57,680 nucleotides of DNA. Origin: Psychrobacter celer (GTDB lineage: Bacteria; Pseudomonadota; Gammaproteobacteria; Pseudomonadales; Moraxellaceae). A program made the position numbers and the translations under genes. This document shows, one piece after another, positions 9,793-17,046 of this stretch (position 1 is the stretch's first letter; each line of letters opens with the position of its first letter). The stretch is from contig NZ_JABASU010000020.1 in assembly GCF_016107555.1 (NCBI RefSeq), positions 1-57,680 of the forward strand, given 5' to 3'. Below the pieces are notes generated by a model. The model was not told where the DNA came from, searched no databases, and saw only the letters and a program-made list of their open reading frames with translations.

Positions 9793-10506
9793 TTAAAACG
9801 GGCACGGACTCTCCCAATCCATCCACGCACCCAGTGTCGGGTGCTTTAGGCGTAACTGCTGTGCGTGCAAGTTTAGCCGCGGGGCTATCATCAGTGCCGC
9901 CCCTTCGGCATAAATCGGATCACCAATCATCACATGACCGGCATGCACCATATGCACACGTAACTGGTGACTACGGCCCGTGACTGGCTTTAGTAGCACG
10001 CGCGTGACGGTCTGATCATTGCACATTTCGTGAGCCAAGACCTCATATAAAGTCAGCGCCTGTTTGGGCCAATCGTGATCGACGATATGCCGCGGTTTGG
10101 TCGTGGGCTCATAACGTACCGGCACCGATATCTCACCGGTCGCCCCGATACTTTCCCATTGGCCAAAGACGCGCGCTTGGTAGCTTTTTTGTGGCAACCG
10201 CTCAATAAACTGCTTACTAATATGGCTTTGGGCAGCGGCATTTTTGGCAAAAATCAGTAGCCCTGAGGTGTCCATATCCAAGCGGTGAATGAGTTTGACG
10301 GCTGGATTGACGCGCTCAAGCCGCGCAAGCAAGCTGACCTTAAGGGTTTTGCCATCGACGCTGAGGAGGCCCGCTGGCTTATCCACCACCCAAATATCAT
10401 CATCTTCATAGACTGTAATGTCTTGGGCAAATGTTTTAAAAAACGCCAACGAATACGCGCACTCTTGCCGGTTTAAGGCGTTGACTTCTTCTTCAGTAAA
10501 AGGCAT
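9793..10506 (-). CDS. RluA-family pseudouridine synthase
   Basis: Isomerises uridine to pseudouridine in rRNA or tRNA. The 237-residue protein carries the family motif HRLDMDTSGLL with catalytic Asp77, plus VDKPAGLLSV near the N-terminus and GRSHQLRVHM and GDPIYA near the C-terminus. It lacks an N-terminal S4 domain, which places it with RluA-like or YqcB/TruC-like enzymes. The target site cannot be assigned. The ATG at 10506 has no clear ribosome site, so an alternative start cannot be excluded. Confidence 0.88.
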   Translation of the reverse strand: MPFTEEEVNALNRQECAYSLAFFKTFAQDITVYEDDDIWVVDKPAGLLSVDGKTLKVSLLARLERVNPAVKLIHRLDMDTSGLLIFAKNAAAQSHISKQFIERLPQKSYQARVFGQWESIGATGEISVPVRYEPTTKPRHIVDHDWPKQALTLYEVLAHEMCNDQTVTRVLLKPVTGRSHQLRVHMVHAGHVMIGDPIYAEGAALMIAPRLNLHAQQLRLKHPTLGAWMDWESPCPF

Positions 10507-10833
10507 AAAAATCGGTTACTTATATAAATGAGAGTAAAGATGACATGATAGAGGCAATGACATAGAAAAAAAACCAAAAAGTGACAAGTGACAGCGCACT
10601 CACTGGCTGTAGGGTTGTGTTTCGATTTATTGTATCAATCGTAATTGTTAAACAATTTAACCAGCCTGCATCTGTCAAGTAAGAACAAACATGTTAATAT
10701 GATGGCACATTTTCACCATTTCGAAACGACTCTTTAGCCGCCTATCATTACTTTATACCGCTGGTCTTTAGCTACACAAAGCCGCGATAAATTAATGAAC
10801 GACGATAAAGACAATAAAACAAGAGAGATAACT
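10507..10833. other. Intergenic region upstream of trxA
   Basis: 327 bp between the divergent pseudouridine synthase and trxA genes. It contains the candidate trxA promoter at 10672-10700. The in-frame ATG at 10795 would add 13 residues to thioredoxin that the family lacks. No further gene seen. Confidence 0.5.
10672..10700 (+). promoter_or_regulatory. Candidate sigma-70 promoter for trxA
   Basis: CTGTCA (10672-10677), 17-bp spacer, TAATAT (10695-10700); each hexamer matches consensus at four of six positions. It would give a 5' UTR of about 127 nt. Confidence 0.4.
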
Positions 10834-11160
10834 ATGTCAGACCTAATCGTAAATACCACCGATGCAAACTTTGACCAAGACGTGCTGCAATCAGACCTGC
10901 CTGTATTGGTAGATTTTTGGGCGGCGTGGTGTGGCCCTTGTAAAGCCATCGCGCCTATCTTAGAAGATCTAGCCGGCGAGTACCAAGGCAAAGTAAAAAT
11001 CGTCAAAGTCGACGTCGACAACAACCCACAAGCTGCCAGCCGCTTTGGTATCCGTAACATCCCAACGCTATTTGTCTTTAAAGACGGCGAAAAAGTTGAC
11101 TCAGTCATGGGCTTACAGCCAAAAGCAGAGCTAGCCAAAGTACTTGATAAGCATCTATAA
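10834..11160 (+). CDS. trxA: Thioredoxin TrxA
   Basis: General cytoplasmic protein disulfide reductase. The product from this start is 108 residues, the standard thioredoxin length, with the active site WCGPC in FWAAWCGPCKAIAP and the cis-Pro loop RNIPTLFVFKDGE. The frame is open from an ATG at 10795, but the start at 10834 (MSDLIVNTTD) has an AGAGAG site and matches family N-termini. The gene is followed by a strong terminator and then rho, a neighbour order also seen in enterobacteria (trxA-rho). Confidence 0.96.
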   Translation: MSDLIVNTTDANFDQDVLQSDLPVLVDFWAAWCGPCKAIAPILEDLAGEYQGKVKIVKVDVDNNPQAASRFGIRNIPTLFVFKDGEKVDSVMGLQPKAELAKVLDKHL

Positions 11161-11236
11161 GCACTGCTATCAGTGTCGATACGCTCGTGTCAGTCTATCT
11201 GCTGCGAGTGTCTACACGTCATAATAGATGCACATC

Positions 11237-11277
11237 AGCAAAAAACCATTGTCCTGCTAAGATAATGGTTTTTTGCT
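11237..11277 (+). terminator. Rho-independent terminator of trxA
   Basis: Perfect 14-bp inverted repeat AGCAAAAAACCATT / AATGGTTTTTTGCT around a 13-nt loop, followed by a further T-rich run. It separates trxA from the rho leader. Confidence 0.9.
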
Positions 11278-11326
11278 CGTTTTTTATGCAAAAAAACCAA
11301 TAATACGACTTTTTTGGCAAAATTTA

Positions 11327-11356
11327 TTGACAATGCCATTGTGAAGACCGTATAGT
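11327..11356 (+). promoter_or_regulatory. Predicted rho promoter
   Basis: Consensus TTGACA (11327-11332), 18-bp spacer, TATAGT (11351-11356). Transcription would begin near 11363. Confidence 0.65.
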
Positions 11357-11712
11357 CTGCTGACAAGAGAAAACGAACCGTTTTCCTAAGTGTCTTGTCG
11401 CTATTCTCCTCGTGTTTATCAACAAAAACACAATCGTCATTATAAACACCATTACTGAACGAAATGACTAAACACAATTACTGATACTGAGTTTTTGACG
11501 CAGACTCTTATGTAGCCTTCTGTATCCTTATTTCTTATTACCTTGCACTCTATTCTTGCAACTTGTACATAAGTCAACACGCAATACCCAAACTACATAA
11601 CTCTGGCTCTGTGCTCGCGCCCTCTATCGCCATACTATCGTTGTTTTAATCACTGTCGTGACTTGTGCTGCTAATGGCATCTCTCATCTGATCAATTGCT
11701 AATGACCTACCT
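11357..11712 (+). promoter_or_regulatory. Long rho leader (5' UTR)
   Basis: About 350 nt separate the predicted rho start site from the rho ATG. E. coli rho also has a long leader, used for Rho-dependent autoregulation. The pyrimidine-rich stretches at about 11504-11660 would suit Rho loading on the nascent RNA. I see no leader gene with clear support. The autoregulatory role is inference. Confidence 0.45.
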
Positions 11713-12981
11713 ATGAATCTAACTGAACTAAAGAAAAAATCAATCTCTGAGCTATTGGCCATCGCCAAAGACATGGGTCTTGATAATATGGCGCGTAGCC
11801 GTAAACAAGACATTATCTTCGCTATCTTAAAGACCCACGCCCGTAACGGCGAAGCCATCTATGGTGACGGCGTGCTCGAGGTCTTACCCGATGGCTTTGG
11901 CTTTTTGCGCTCATCAGAGGGCTCTTACTTGGCAGGTCCTGACGACATTTATGTCAGCCCCAGCCAAATCCGCCGCTTTAGCCTAAAGACAGGCGACAGT
12001 ATCGCTGGGACGATTCGACCACCAAAGGATTCTGAGCGTTATTTTGCGCTACTAAAGGTCGGCGAGATCAACTTTGATACCCCCGATCGCTCACGTCACA
12101 AGCTGATTTTTGAAAACCTCACGCCATTATTCCCCACCGAGCAGTTAAAGCTAGAATTAGGTAACGGTACGACCGAGGATTTGACAGGCCGTATCATTGA
12201 TTTGATCGCACCAATTGGTAAAGGTCAGCGCTCTATTATTGTCGCACCGCCAAAAGCGGGTAAAACCATGCTTTTGCAATCGATTGCCCAATCTATCACT
12301 CGCAACAACCCCGAATGCTATCTGATCGTCTTACTCATTGATGAGCGTCCAGAAGAAGTGACCGAGATGGAGCGCACGGTACGCGGTGAAGTCGTTGCCT
12401 CAACCTTTGATGAGCCGCCGCAGCGCCACGTACAAGTTGCCGAAATGGTCATCGAAAAAGCCAAGCGCTTGGTCGAGCATAAGCAAGACGTGGTCATCTT
12501 ACTTGACTCCATCACTCGCCTCTCTCGTGCGTATAACACCGTCATTCCATCATCTGGTAAAGTGTTGACCGGTGGTCTAGACGCCAATGCCCTTGAGCGT
12601 CCTAAGCGCTTTTTTGGCGCAGCGCGTAACGTCGAAGAAGGCGGCAGCTTGACCATCATCGCCAGTGCTTTGATTGACACCGGTAGCAAAATGGACAGCG
12701 TCATCTTTGAAGAATTTAAGGGTACCGGTAACCAAGAAATTACCCTTGAGCGTGACTTAGCCGAAAAACGTGTTTTCCCAGCGATCAATATCAAAAAATC
12801 TGGCACTCGCCGCGAAGAGCGCCTGCTTGATGAAGACAAACTACGCAAAGTCTGGATCTTGCGCAAATTGCTACAGCCAATGGATGGTGTCCAAGCCACT
12901 GAGTTCTTGCTTGAACGCCTAAAAGAAGCCAAAACCAATGATGAGTTTTTTGAACAAATGAAGCGTAAATCACAAAACTAA
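11713..12981 (+). CDS. rho: Transcription termination factor Rho
   Basis: Hexameric RNA-dependent ATPase that terminates transcription. The 422-residue protein has the N-terminal Rho domain ([19 protein letters not shown]), the cold-shock-like RNA-binding domain (about 48-118, with GFGFLRS), and the ATPase core with Walker A APPKAGKT (178-185) and Walker [13 protein letters not shown]. Length and domain order match E. coli Rho (419). The gene has its own promoter and terminator. Confidence 0.98.
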   Translation: MNLTELKKKSISELLAIAKDMGLDNMARSRKQDIIFAILKTHARNGEAIYGDGVLEVLPDGFGFLRSSEGSYLAGPDDIYVSPSQIRRFSLKTGDSIAGTIRPPKDSERYFALLKVGEINFDTPDRSRHKLIFENLTPLFPTEQLKLELGNGTTEDLTGRIIDLIAPIGKGQRSIIVAPPKAGKTMLLQSIAQSITRNNPECYLIVLLIDERPEEVTEMERTVRGEVVASTFDEPPQRHVQVAEMVIEKAKRLVEHKQDVVILLDSITRLSRAYNTVIPSSGKVLTGGLDANALERPKRFFGAARNVEEGGSLTIIASALIDTGSKMDSVIFEEFKGTGNQEITLERDLAEKRVFPAINIKKSGTRREERLLDEDKLRKVWILRKLLQPMDGVQATEFLLERLKEAKTNDEFFEQMKRKSQN

Positions 12982-13006
12982 TGTGCGATGATAAGCTTTA
13001 CTCATA

Positions 13007-13046
13007 CCAATAGCACTATGTCGTTTTTGATATGGATCGACTATAG
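13007..13046. repeat. Half-copy remnant of the MITE-like repeat (copy H)
   Basis: The stretch from ACCAATAGCACTATG to GGATCGACTATAG matches the right-hand arm of copy G on the opposite strand (CCAGTAGCGCTATGACATTTTT...ATCGACTATA) and the end of copy A (GGATCGACTATA, 12 of 12). It lies between the rho stop and the rho terminator. Confidence 0.55.
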
Positions 13047-13064
13047 ATATTAAAGACAAATAGC

Positions 13065-13089
13065 AAAAACCGCCTTAGGGCGGTTTTTA
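13065..13089 (+). terminator. Rho-independent terminator of rho
   Basis: AAAAACCGCC / GGCGGTTTTT stem around a TTAG loop, ending in T residues. Confidence 0.9.
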
Positions 13090-13600
13090 TGTGTTGGGTC
13101 GTAGCAATATGGCCAGACGACAAGCTATAGTAAGTGCTAAATAAAAAAATTACAGCCTCTATAGCGGATTGCCTATATCACACGAAGCAAATATAAGACC
13201 CTATTTCTTTACATATAGATAGCGCTAGCAGTGACAAAAACAGTTAGCGTATTATCAATACAAATACAATGACACTAAGCAAAATCCCTACCAAGGATAC
13301 AGTGGGGAAACATCTTTTACAGCTTGCTTGCAAAGCTTAGCGCTTTTACTACGCCTAGAGACGAATTAATGGGTTAATATAAGTGTTAACATAGATATAC
13401 TCTGCTATCAGGTGCGATAGCAGTACACGTACTGAAATATTGAAAACTCTTAATATAATCCTATGTCTTGCGATAGCAACACAGATTATTCTAAGACAAT
13501 TGCTGGATTCGCTTGGCATGGTTTATCTATATCAAACACATAGCACTAAAAATCTCGTATTCTTTTTTTGACCCAACTTGATAATTTGACAGGTGATATT
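13090..13600. other. Intergenic region rho - glycine-zipper lipoprotein
   Basis: About 510 bp of AT-rich DNA. It holds the second copy of the 15-mer GTTGGGTCGTAGCAA (13093-13107) and a candidate promoter with a perfect TATAAT (13454-13459) and CTGAAA 16 bp upstream. No gene recognised. Confidence 0.45.
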
Positions 13601-13840
13601 ATGAAATTTGCTAAAACTATCGCAATGAGTGCCATTACTAGCTCTGCTTTAATCATGGGCGGCTGTGCGACCAATGGATACAACTCTGGCTTGAGCAATA
13701 CCGCTAAAGGTGCAGCAGCAGGCGCAGCAGCGGGCGCTTTGATCAGAAGTGGCGGCGACAGTAAAGATATCGCTCGCGGGGCATTGGGCGGTGCTGCTGT
13801 TGGTGGCGCTGGCGCTTACATCCTAGACCAAACCAGATAA
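13601..13840 (+). CDS. Small glycine-zipper lipoprotein
   Basis: A 79-residue protein. The signal peptide ends in a lipobox-like LIMGGC with Cys22 as the predicted lipidated residue. The remainder is almost entirely small residues: repeated Ala/Gly blocks (GAAAGAAAGA and GALGGAAVGGAGAY) form a glycine-zipper as in the SlyB/OsmB/YMGG family of outer-membrane lipoproteins. The frame is open from 13568, but the first 11 residues lack signal features, and the ATG at 13601 starts a normal signal peptide. It is probably anchored in the outer membrane; function is unknown. A terminator follows. Confidence 0.8.
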   Translation: MKFAKTIAMSAITSSALIMGGCATNGYNSGLSNTAKGAAAGAAAGALIRSGGDSKDIARGALGGAAVGGAGAYILDQTR

Positions 13841-14021
13841 TTTGGTTTATAACGGATAGACAGCACTTCTAGACAACACTTCAAGCAGTTTGGTTAGACA
13901 AGTCTTTTCAAAGACATACCTTCTGAGTATTTTAAGCTTAGATAAGTAAAGACGCTTTGAGCTTAAAAGACACTGATGTGAACTTTCTCATAAGCTGTCT
14001 AAATAGTATGTAGAGATAAAC

Positions 14022-14051
14022 AAAGGGCCTGCAATCATTGCAGGCCTTTTG
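14022..14051 (+). terminator. Terminator downstream of the glycine-zipper lipoprotein
   Basis: GGCCTGCAAT (14026-14035) and ATTGCAGGCC (14037-14046) form a strong hairpin with A residues before and T residues after, so it could act in both directions. Confidence 0.8.
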
Positions 14052-14135
14052 CGATTAGCAGGCGTGTATTTTTATTTTAAACAACGGTCAAATCAGAATA
14101 CATCAAATATGTGACTAAAAAATCGCTCAATTAAG

Positions 14136-14280
14136 TATAGTCAACTCAAAATCAAATGACGATACCGTTAAGTGCGCGACTCGGATGCTGTCTTTAAGTG
14201 TAGGTTGCACCACTACTGGCAGCGTAGACGAGCCAGCACGCAAGGAAGACTTATACCAGTAACGTCATATCCTTTTTTAA
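14136..14280. repeat. Repeat copy E: degenerate
   Basis: Begins TATAGTCAACTC, similar to the left arm of copy F. It contains CACTACTGG (14211-14219) and AGCACGCAAGGAAGACTTATACCAGT (about 14235-14260), both characteristic of the core. The right arm is diverged. It lies between two convergent genes, ending about 27 bp from the ypfJ-like stop. Confidence 0.6.
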
Positions 14281-14306
14281 AATGCATCAACTCTAACCTA
14301 TCAGCG

Positions 14307-15194
14307 TTATAGAGCGCCACTAAAGGTATCACATGCCTGTACATTGCCACTCTGCAGACCGCGAGTAAACCATTGCACACGTTGTTGGCTGGTACCATGC
14401 GTAAAATTATCTGGTACAACTGCGCCGCCGCTTGCACGAGCGAGACGATCATCACCGATTTGGCCTGCAGCATTGATGGCCTCATCAATATCACCTGCTT
14501 CTAAGAACTGTACGCGCTCCTGATTGCGCTGCGCCCATACCCCAGCAAAACAGTCCGCTTGTAACTCTTGCATGACCGACAGTTTATTGGCCTGTGCACG
14601 GCTGACTTGACGACTAGCCTCATTCACCTGCTGGGTAATGCCAAGTAACGTCTGCACATGATGGCCCACCTCATGCGATATCACATAGGCTTGTGCAAAG
14701 TCGCCTGCCTTACCTTGGTTATCTTGATCCCCTGATCCTTGCTGATCGCCTGCGATACCTAGGTTTTGACGCATTTCCACAAAAAACGACGTGTCCAGAT
14801 AAATGGTTTGATCCCCCGGACAATAAAATGGCCCTGTTGCAGCGCTGGCACTCCCACAAGCAGAGCTGACTTGACCGTTAAACAATATGAGCGACGGCTC
14901 TTGATACGTACTGCCCGCTTCATTAAATATCTGATGCCAAACGTCTTCTGTATCGGCCAATACGACTTTGACAAACTGCGTATCGCGGTCGTCACTGGTG
15001 GCAGGCTCACTCGCCGTACTGCCGCCACCGCCTGCCACCACTTGCCCTGTCTGTAATGCCGTCATGGGGTTGACCCCAAAAACCAACCACAAAATACCCG
15101 CGATAATAATACCGCCGATACCACCCCCTATCATCTTACCGCCGCCGCGACTACTGCGCACGTTTGAGCTGCCTCGCCTACCTTGCCACTTCAT
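14307..15194 (-). CDS. YpfJ-family neutral zinc metallopeptidase
   Basis: A 295-residue membrane-anchored putative protease. After a basic, Gly/Ser-rich N-terminus there is one transmembrane segment (GIGGIIIAGILWLVFGV, about 25-41). The zinc-binding signature HEVGH lies at 174-178 in AYVISHEVGHHVQTLLG, with ELQADCFAGVWA downstream supplying the third ligand region. This is the arrangement of the YpfJ/zinc_metallopeptidase family (E. coli YpfJ 287 residues). The physiological substrate is unknown. A repeat copy lies just beyond its stop and another upstream of its start. Confidence 0.88.
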   Translation of the reverse strand: MKWQGRRGSSNVRSSRGGGKMIGGGIGGIIIAGILWLVFGVNPMTALQTGQVVAGGGGSTASEPATSDDRDTQFVKVVLADTEDVWHQIFNEAGSTYQEPSLILFNGQVSSACGSASAATGPFYCPGDQTIYLDTSFFVEMRQNLGIAGDQQGSGDQDNQGKAGDFAQAYVISHEVGHHVQTLLGITQQVNEASRQVSRAQANKLSVMQELQADCFAGVWAQRNQERVQFLEAGDIDEAINAAGQIGDDRLARASGGAVVPDNFTHGTSQQRVQWFTRGLQSGNVQACDTFSGAL

Positions 15195-15340
15195 ACCATC
15201 TCTCCTTAAATATATGATTTATACCATCATACTATCGACCATTTATACAAGTATTTTTAGTTCTTTATTGTCTGACTCATTGTCGCACCTAGCTTTTACG
15301 GTATCTCCAAGCTTTTTTCTTATTATTTTTTATGACTTTT

Positions 15341-15479
15341 ATATAGTCAGTTGAAAATAAAACTGGCATAAGTTCCAAAGCGCTACTGGGATGAATTTTG
15401 CGTAGCCCCTGTGTATACAGCACCCAAGGAAAGTTTATACCAGTAGCGCTATAACATTTTTGAATTGAATATACTATAT
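15341..15479. repeat. Repeat copy F: GCTACTGG core with arms
   Basis: Outer ends ATATAGT (15341-15347) and ACTATAT (15473-15479). The inner core (15379-15450) has perfect 11-bp ends AGCGCTACTGG / CCAGTAGCGCT. Core interior (ATGAATTTTGCG...AAGGAAAGTTTATA) matches copies D, A and B. It lies in the divergent region between ypfJ-like and the acidic lipoprotein. Confidence 0.8.
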
Positions 15480-15917
15480 GCCTATCAGTAGCCTTTAGCA
15501 GATACAGTACAAAAACAACGCCGAAATTGATTACGTTATCGTAAAATTTACTGACCACAATACGCCAATTACCGAATACCAGCCATATTCAATGAAAGCA
15601 CTACACAACACCAACAGTTAAAGAATATCAAGACAGCAAATATGCTTTTATAATAGGCCGATCTTATTGATTATACGCATATTATTTGGTGTTACTCTTT
15701 AAGAAAAGATAAGAGGCTTAAGATGTAAAATTACATTTACAATTTTATTGTTACTGAATTGTACAGCCTCTTTCCATTCAGAAAGAAAACATATAGAATG
15801 CGTGAAAGCTGAGTAGTTGTAACTAAGATTAGTTGGACTCTGAAAAACATCAGATTTCGACCTTTTTTTGGCTTTTGTTACTACTACTGCTCATTTCATT
15901 TTTTCGGAGAAACAACT
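15480..15917. other. Intergenic region with a 60-nt stem-loop
   Basis: About 440 bp upstream of the acidic lipoprotein. It contains an inverted repeat AAGAGGCT (15711-15718) / AGCCTCTT (15765-15772) enclosing an AT-rich loop. It presumably includes that gene's promoter and leader; no clean -35/-10 pair was found and no gene seen. Confidence 0.5.
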
Positions 15918-16277
15918 ATGAACCTTAAATTACTTGCTCTAGCTGGTATCATGACTGCATCTATGGGCCTAACTGCCTGTGATAGCAACACTGAAAACGC
16001 TGCTGAAGATCTATCTGACGCACAAGAAGAAGTACAAGACGCTCAAGAAGAGCTAAACGAAGCTGCTGCTGACGGCGAAGCTGTACCTGCTGACGCAGAA
16101 GCTGCTGCTGCTGAAGCTGAAGCTGACATCGCTGATGCACAAGCTGCAACTGCAACTGACGAAATGGACGCTGAAGTACCTGTAGACGGTACTACTACTA
16201 GCGTTGATGTAGCTAGCGAAACTGACACTGCAGCTGTTGATGCAGCTGACGAAGTGGTTGTTGAAGAAGCTCAGTAA
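15918..16277 (+). CDS. Acidic alanine-rich small lipoprotein
   Basis: A 119-residue predicted lipoprotein: hydrophobic signal peptide ending in the classical lipobox LTAC (Cys21). The mature part is extremely acidic and Ala-rich (Asp/Glu/Ala form most of it). Repeats such as DAQEEVQDAQEELNEAAAD suggest an early helical or coiled segment, then a Thr/Val-rich disordered tail. Codon use is narrow (nearly all GCT/GCA for Ala, GAA for Glu, GAC/GAT for Asp), consistent with high expression. The ribosome site is CGGAG 10 nt before the ATG, and a strong terminator follows. I do not recognise a family with known function; it could be an abundant cell-envelope protein. Confidence 0.78.
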   Translation: MNLKLLALAGIMTASMGLTACDSNTENAAEDLSDAQEEVQDAQEELNEAAADGEAVPADAEAAAAEAEADIADAQAATATDEMDAEVPVDGTTTSVDVASETDTAAVDAADEVVVEEAQ

Positions 16278-16307
16278 TTTTATTGGTCATACAATAAACA
16301 CTGTAGT

Positions 16308-16337
16308 AAAAAAGAGAGCCTATGCTCTCTTTTTTTA
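16308..16337 (+). terminator. Rho-independent terminator of the acidic lipoprotein
   Basis: AAAAAAGAGAGC / GCTCTCTTTTTT around a CTAT loop; near-perfect and usable in both directions. Confidence 0.9.
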
Positions 16338-16501
16338 TGCCTGCTATTGAAGCAAGATGATAGCAGGATAGCCTGCTAACTAGATGGACACTGATTGTTT
16401 GCGCTAAGCTAGTAGACAAGATATACCCAAAAAGTCCCTATTAAACAGCGTTATCTTTGGTTCTTTTTTCTCTGAGCAGCGCCTATATGTATAGACACAG
16501 A

Positions 16502-16801
16502 TTAAGCATCAAACAAACGCTCATCAACCTGCTGGCGAAATTTTTGACCTGTCTTAAAGGTCACCACTCGGCGCGCAGATACGGCAACGGGCTCCCCTGT
16601 CTTTGGATTGCGACCAGGTCGGCTATTTTTGTCTTTTAGCTCAAAGTTGCCAAAGCCTGAAAGCTTGACTTCTTTGCCATCAATCAAACTCTCTGACAAT
16701 TCCTCAAAAAAGCGCTCTACCAAACAGCGGCTATCTTGGCGCGTTAGGTTTAGGTGGCTCATCAAGTGCTCAATCATGTCAGATTTGGTTAAAGTGCTCA
16801 C
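16502..16801 (-). CDS. ihfA: Integration host factor subunit alpha
   Basis: DNA-bending nucleoid protein subunit, acting as a heterodimer with IhfB. The 99-residue sequence is a standard HU/IHF fold; the alpha-type features are [26 protein letters not shown], including the beta-arm region and its conserved Pro. It lies downstream of pheT on the same strand with a 245-bp gap, preserving the pheS-pheT-ihfA order of E. coli. The large gap suggests an additional promoter of its own. Confidence 0.96.
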   Translation of the reverse strand: MSTLTKSDMIEHLMSHLNLTRQDSRCLVERFFEELSESLIDGKEVKLSGFGNFELKDKNSRPGRNPKTGEPVAVSARRVVTFKTGQKFRQQVDERLFDA

Positions 16802-17046
16802 AGTACGACTCCTATGCTATGTCGTGATGTCGAATATCATGGTTTAGCGGTATGAGGGGATAGCAGTTATTATAAAGGTTTTTTGTGGTCTTTTTAATAT
16901 AGACGTTATAAAATCTCTTTTATTAATAACCACTTACCATTTTTTAGACAAAAAACGTCTCGATCATAATTTTTTTGACAAATAAGGCACCACAGCCTTT
17001 TAATTAAAAAAGGCCATGATGCGTTATCAGTTTTCGGGTGTAGAGG

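Noticed and set aside
11235..11477. Minus-strand open frame between trxA and rho
   Set aside because: It runs across the trxA terminator and the rho promoter; no start signal or recognisable protein.
12318..12938. Long (206-codon) open frame antisense to rho
   Set aside because: Ser/Arg-rich translation characteristic of a shadow frame; fully inside the rho coding region.
15289..15558. Minus-strand open frame upstream of the ypfJ-like gene
   Set aside because: It coincides with repeat copy F, so its coding look comes from the repeat.
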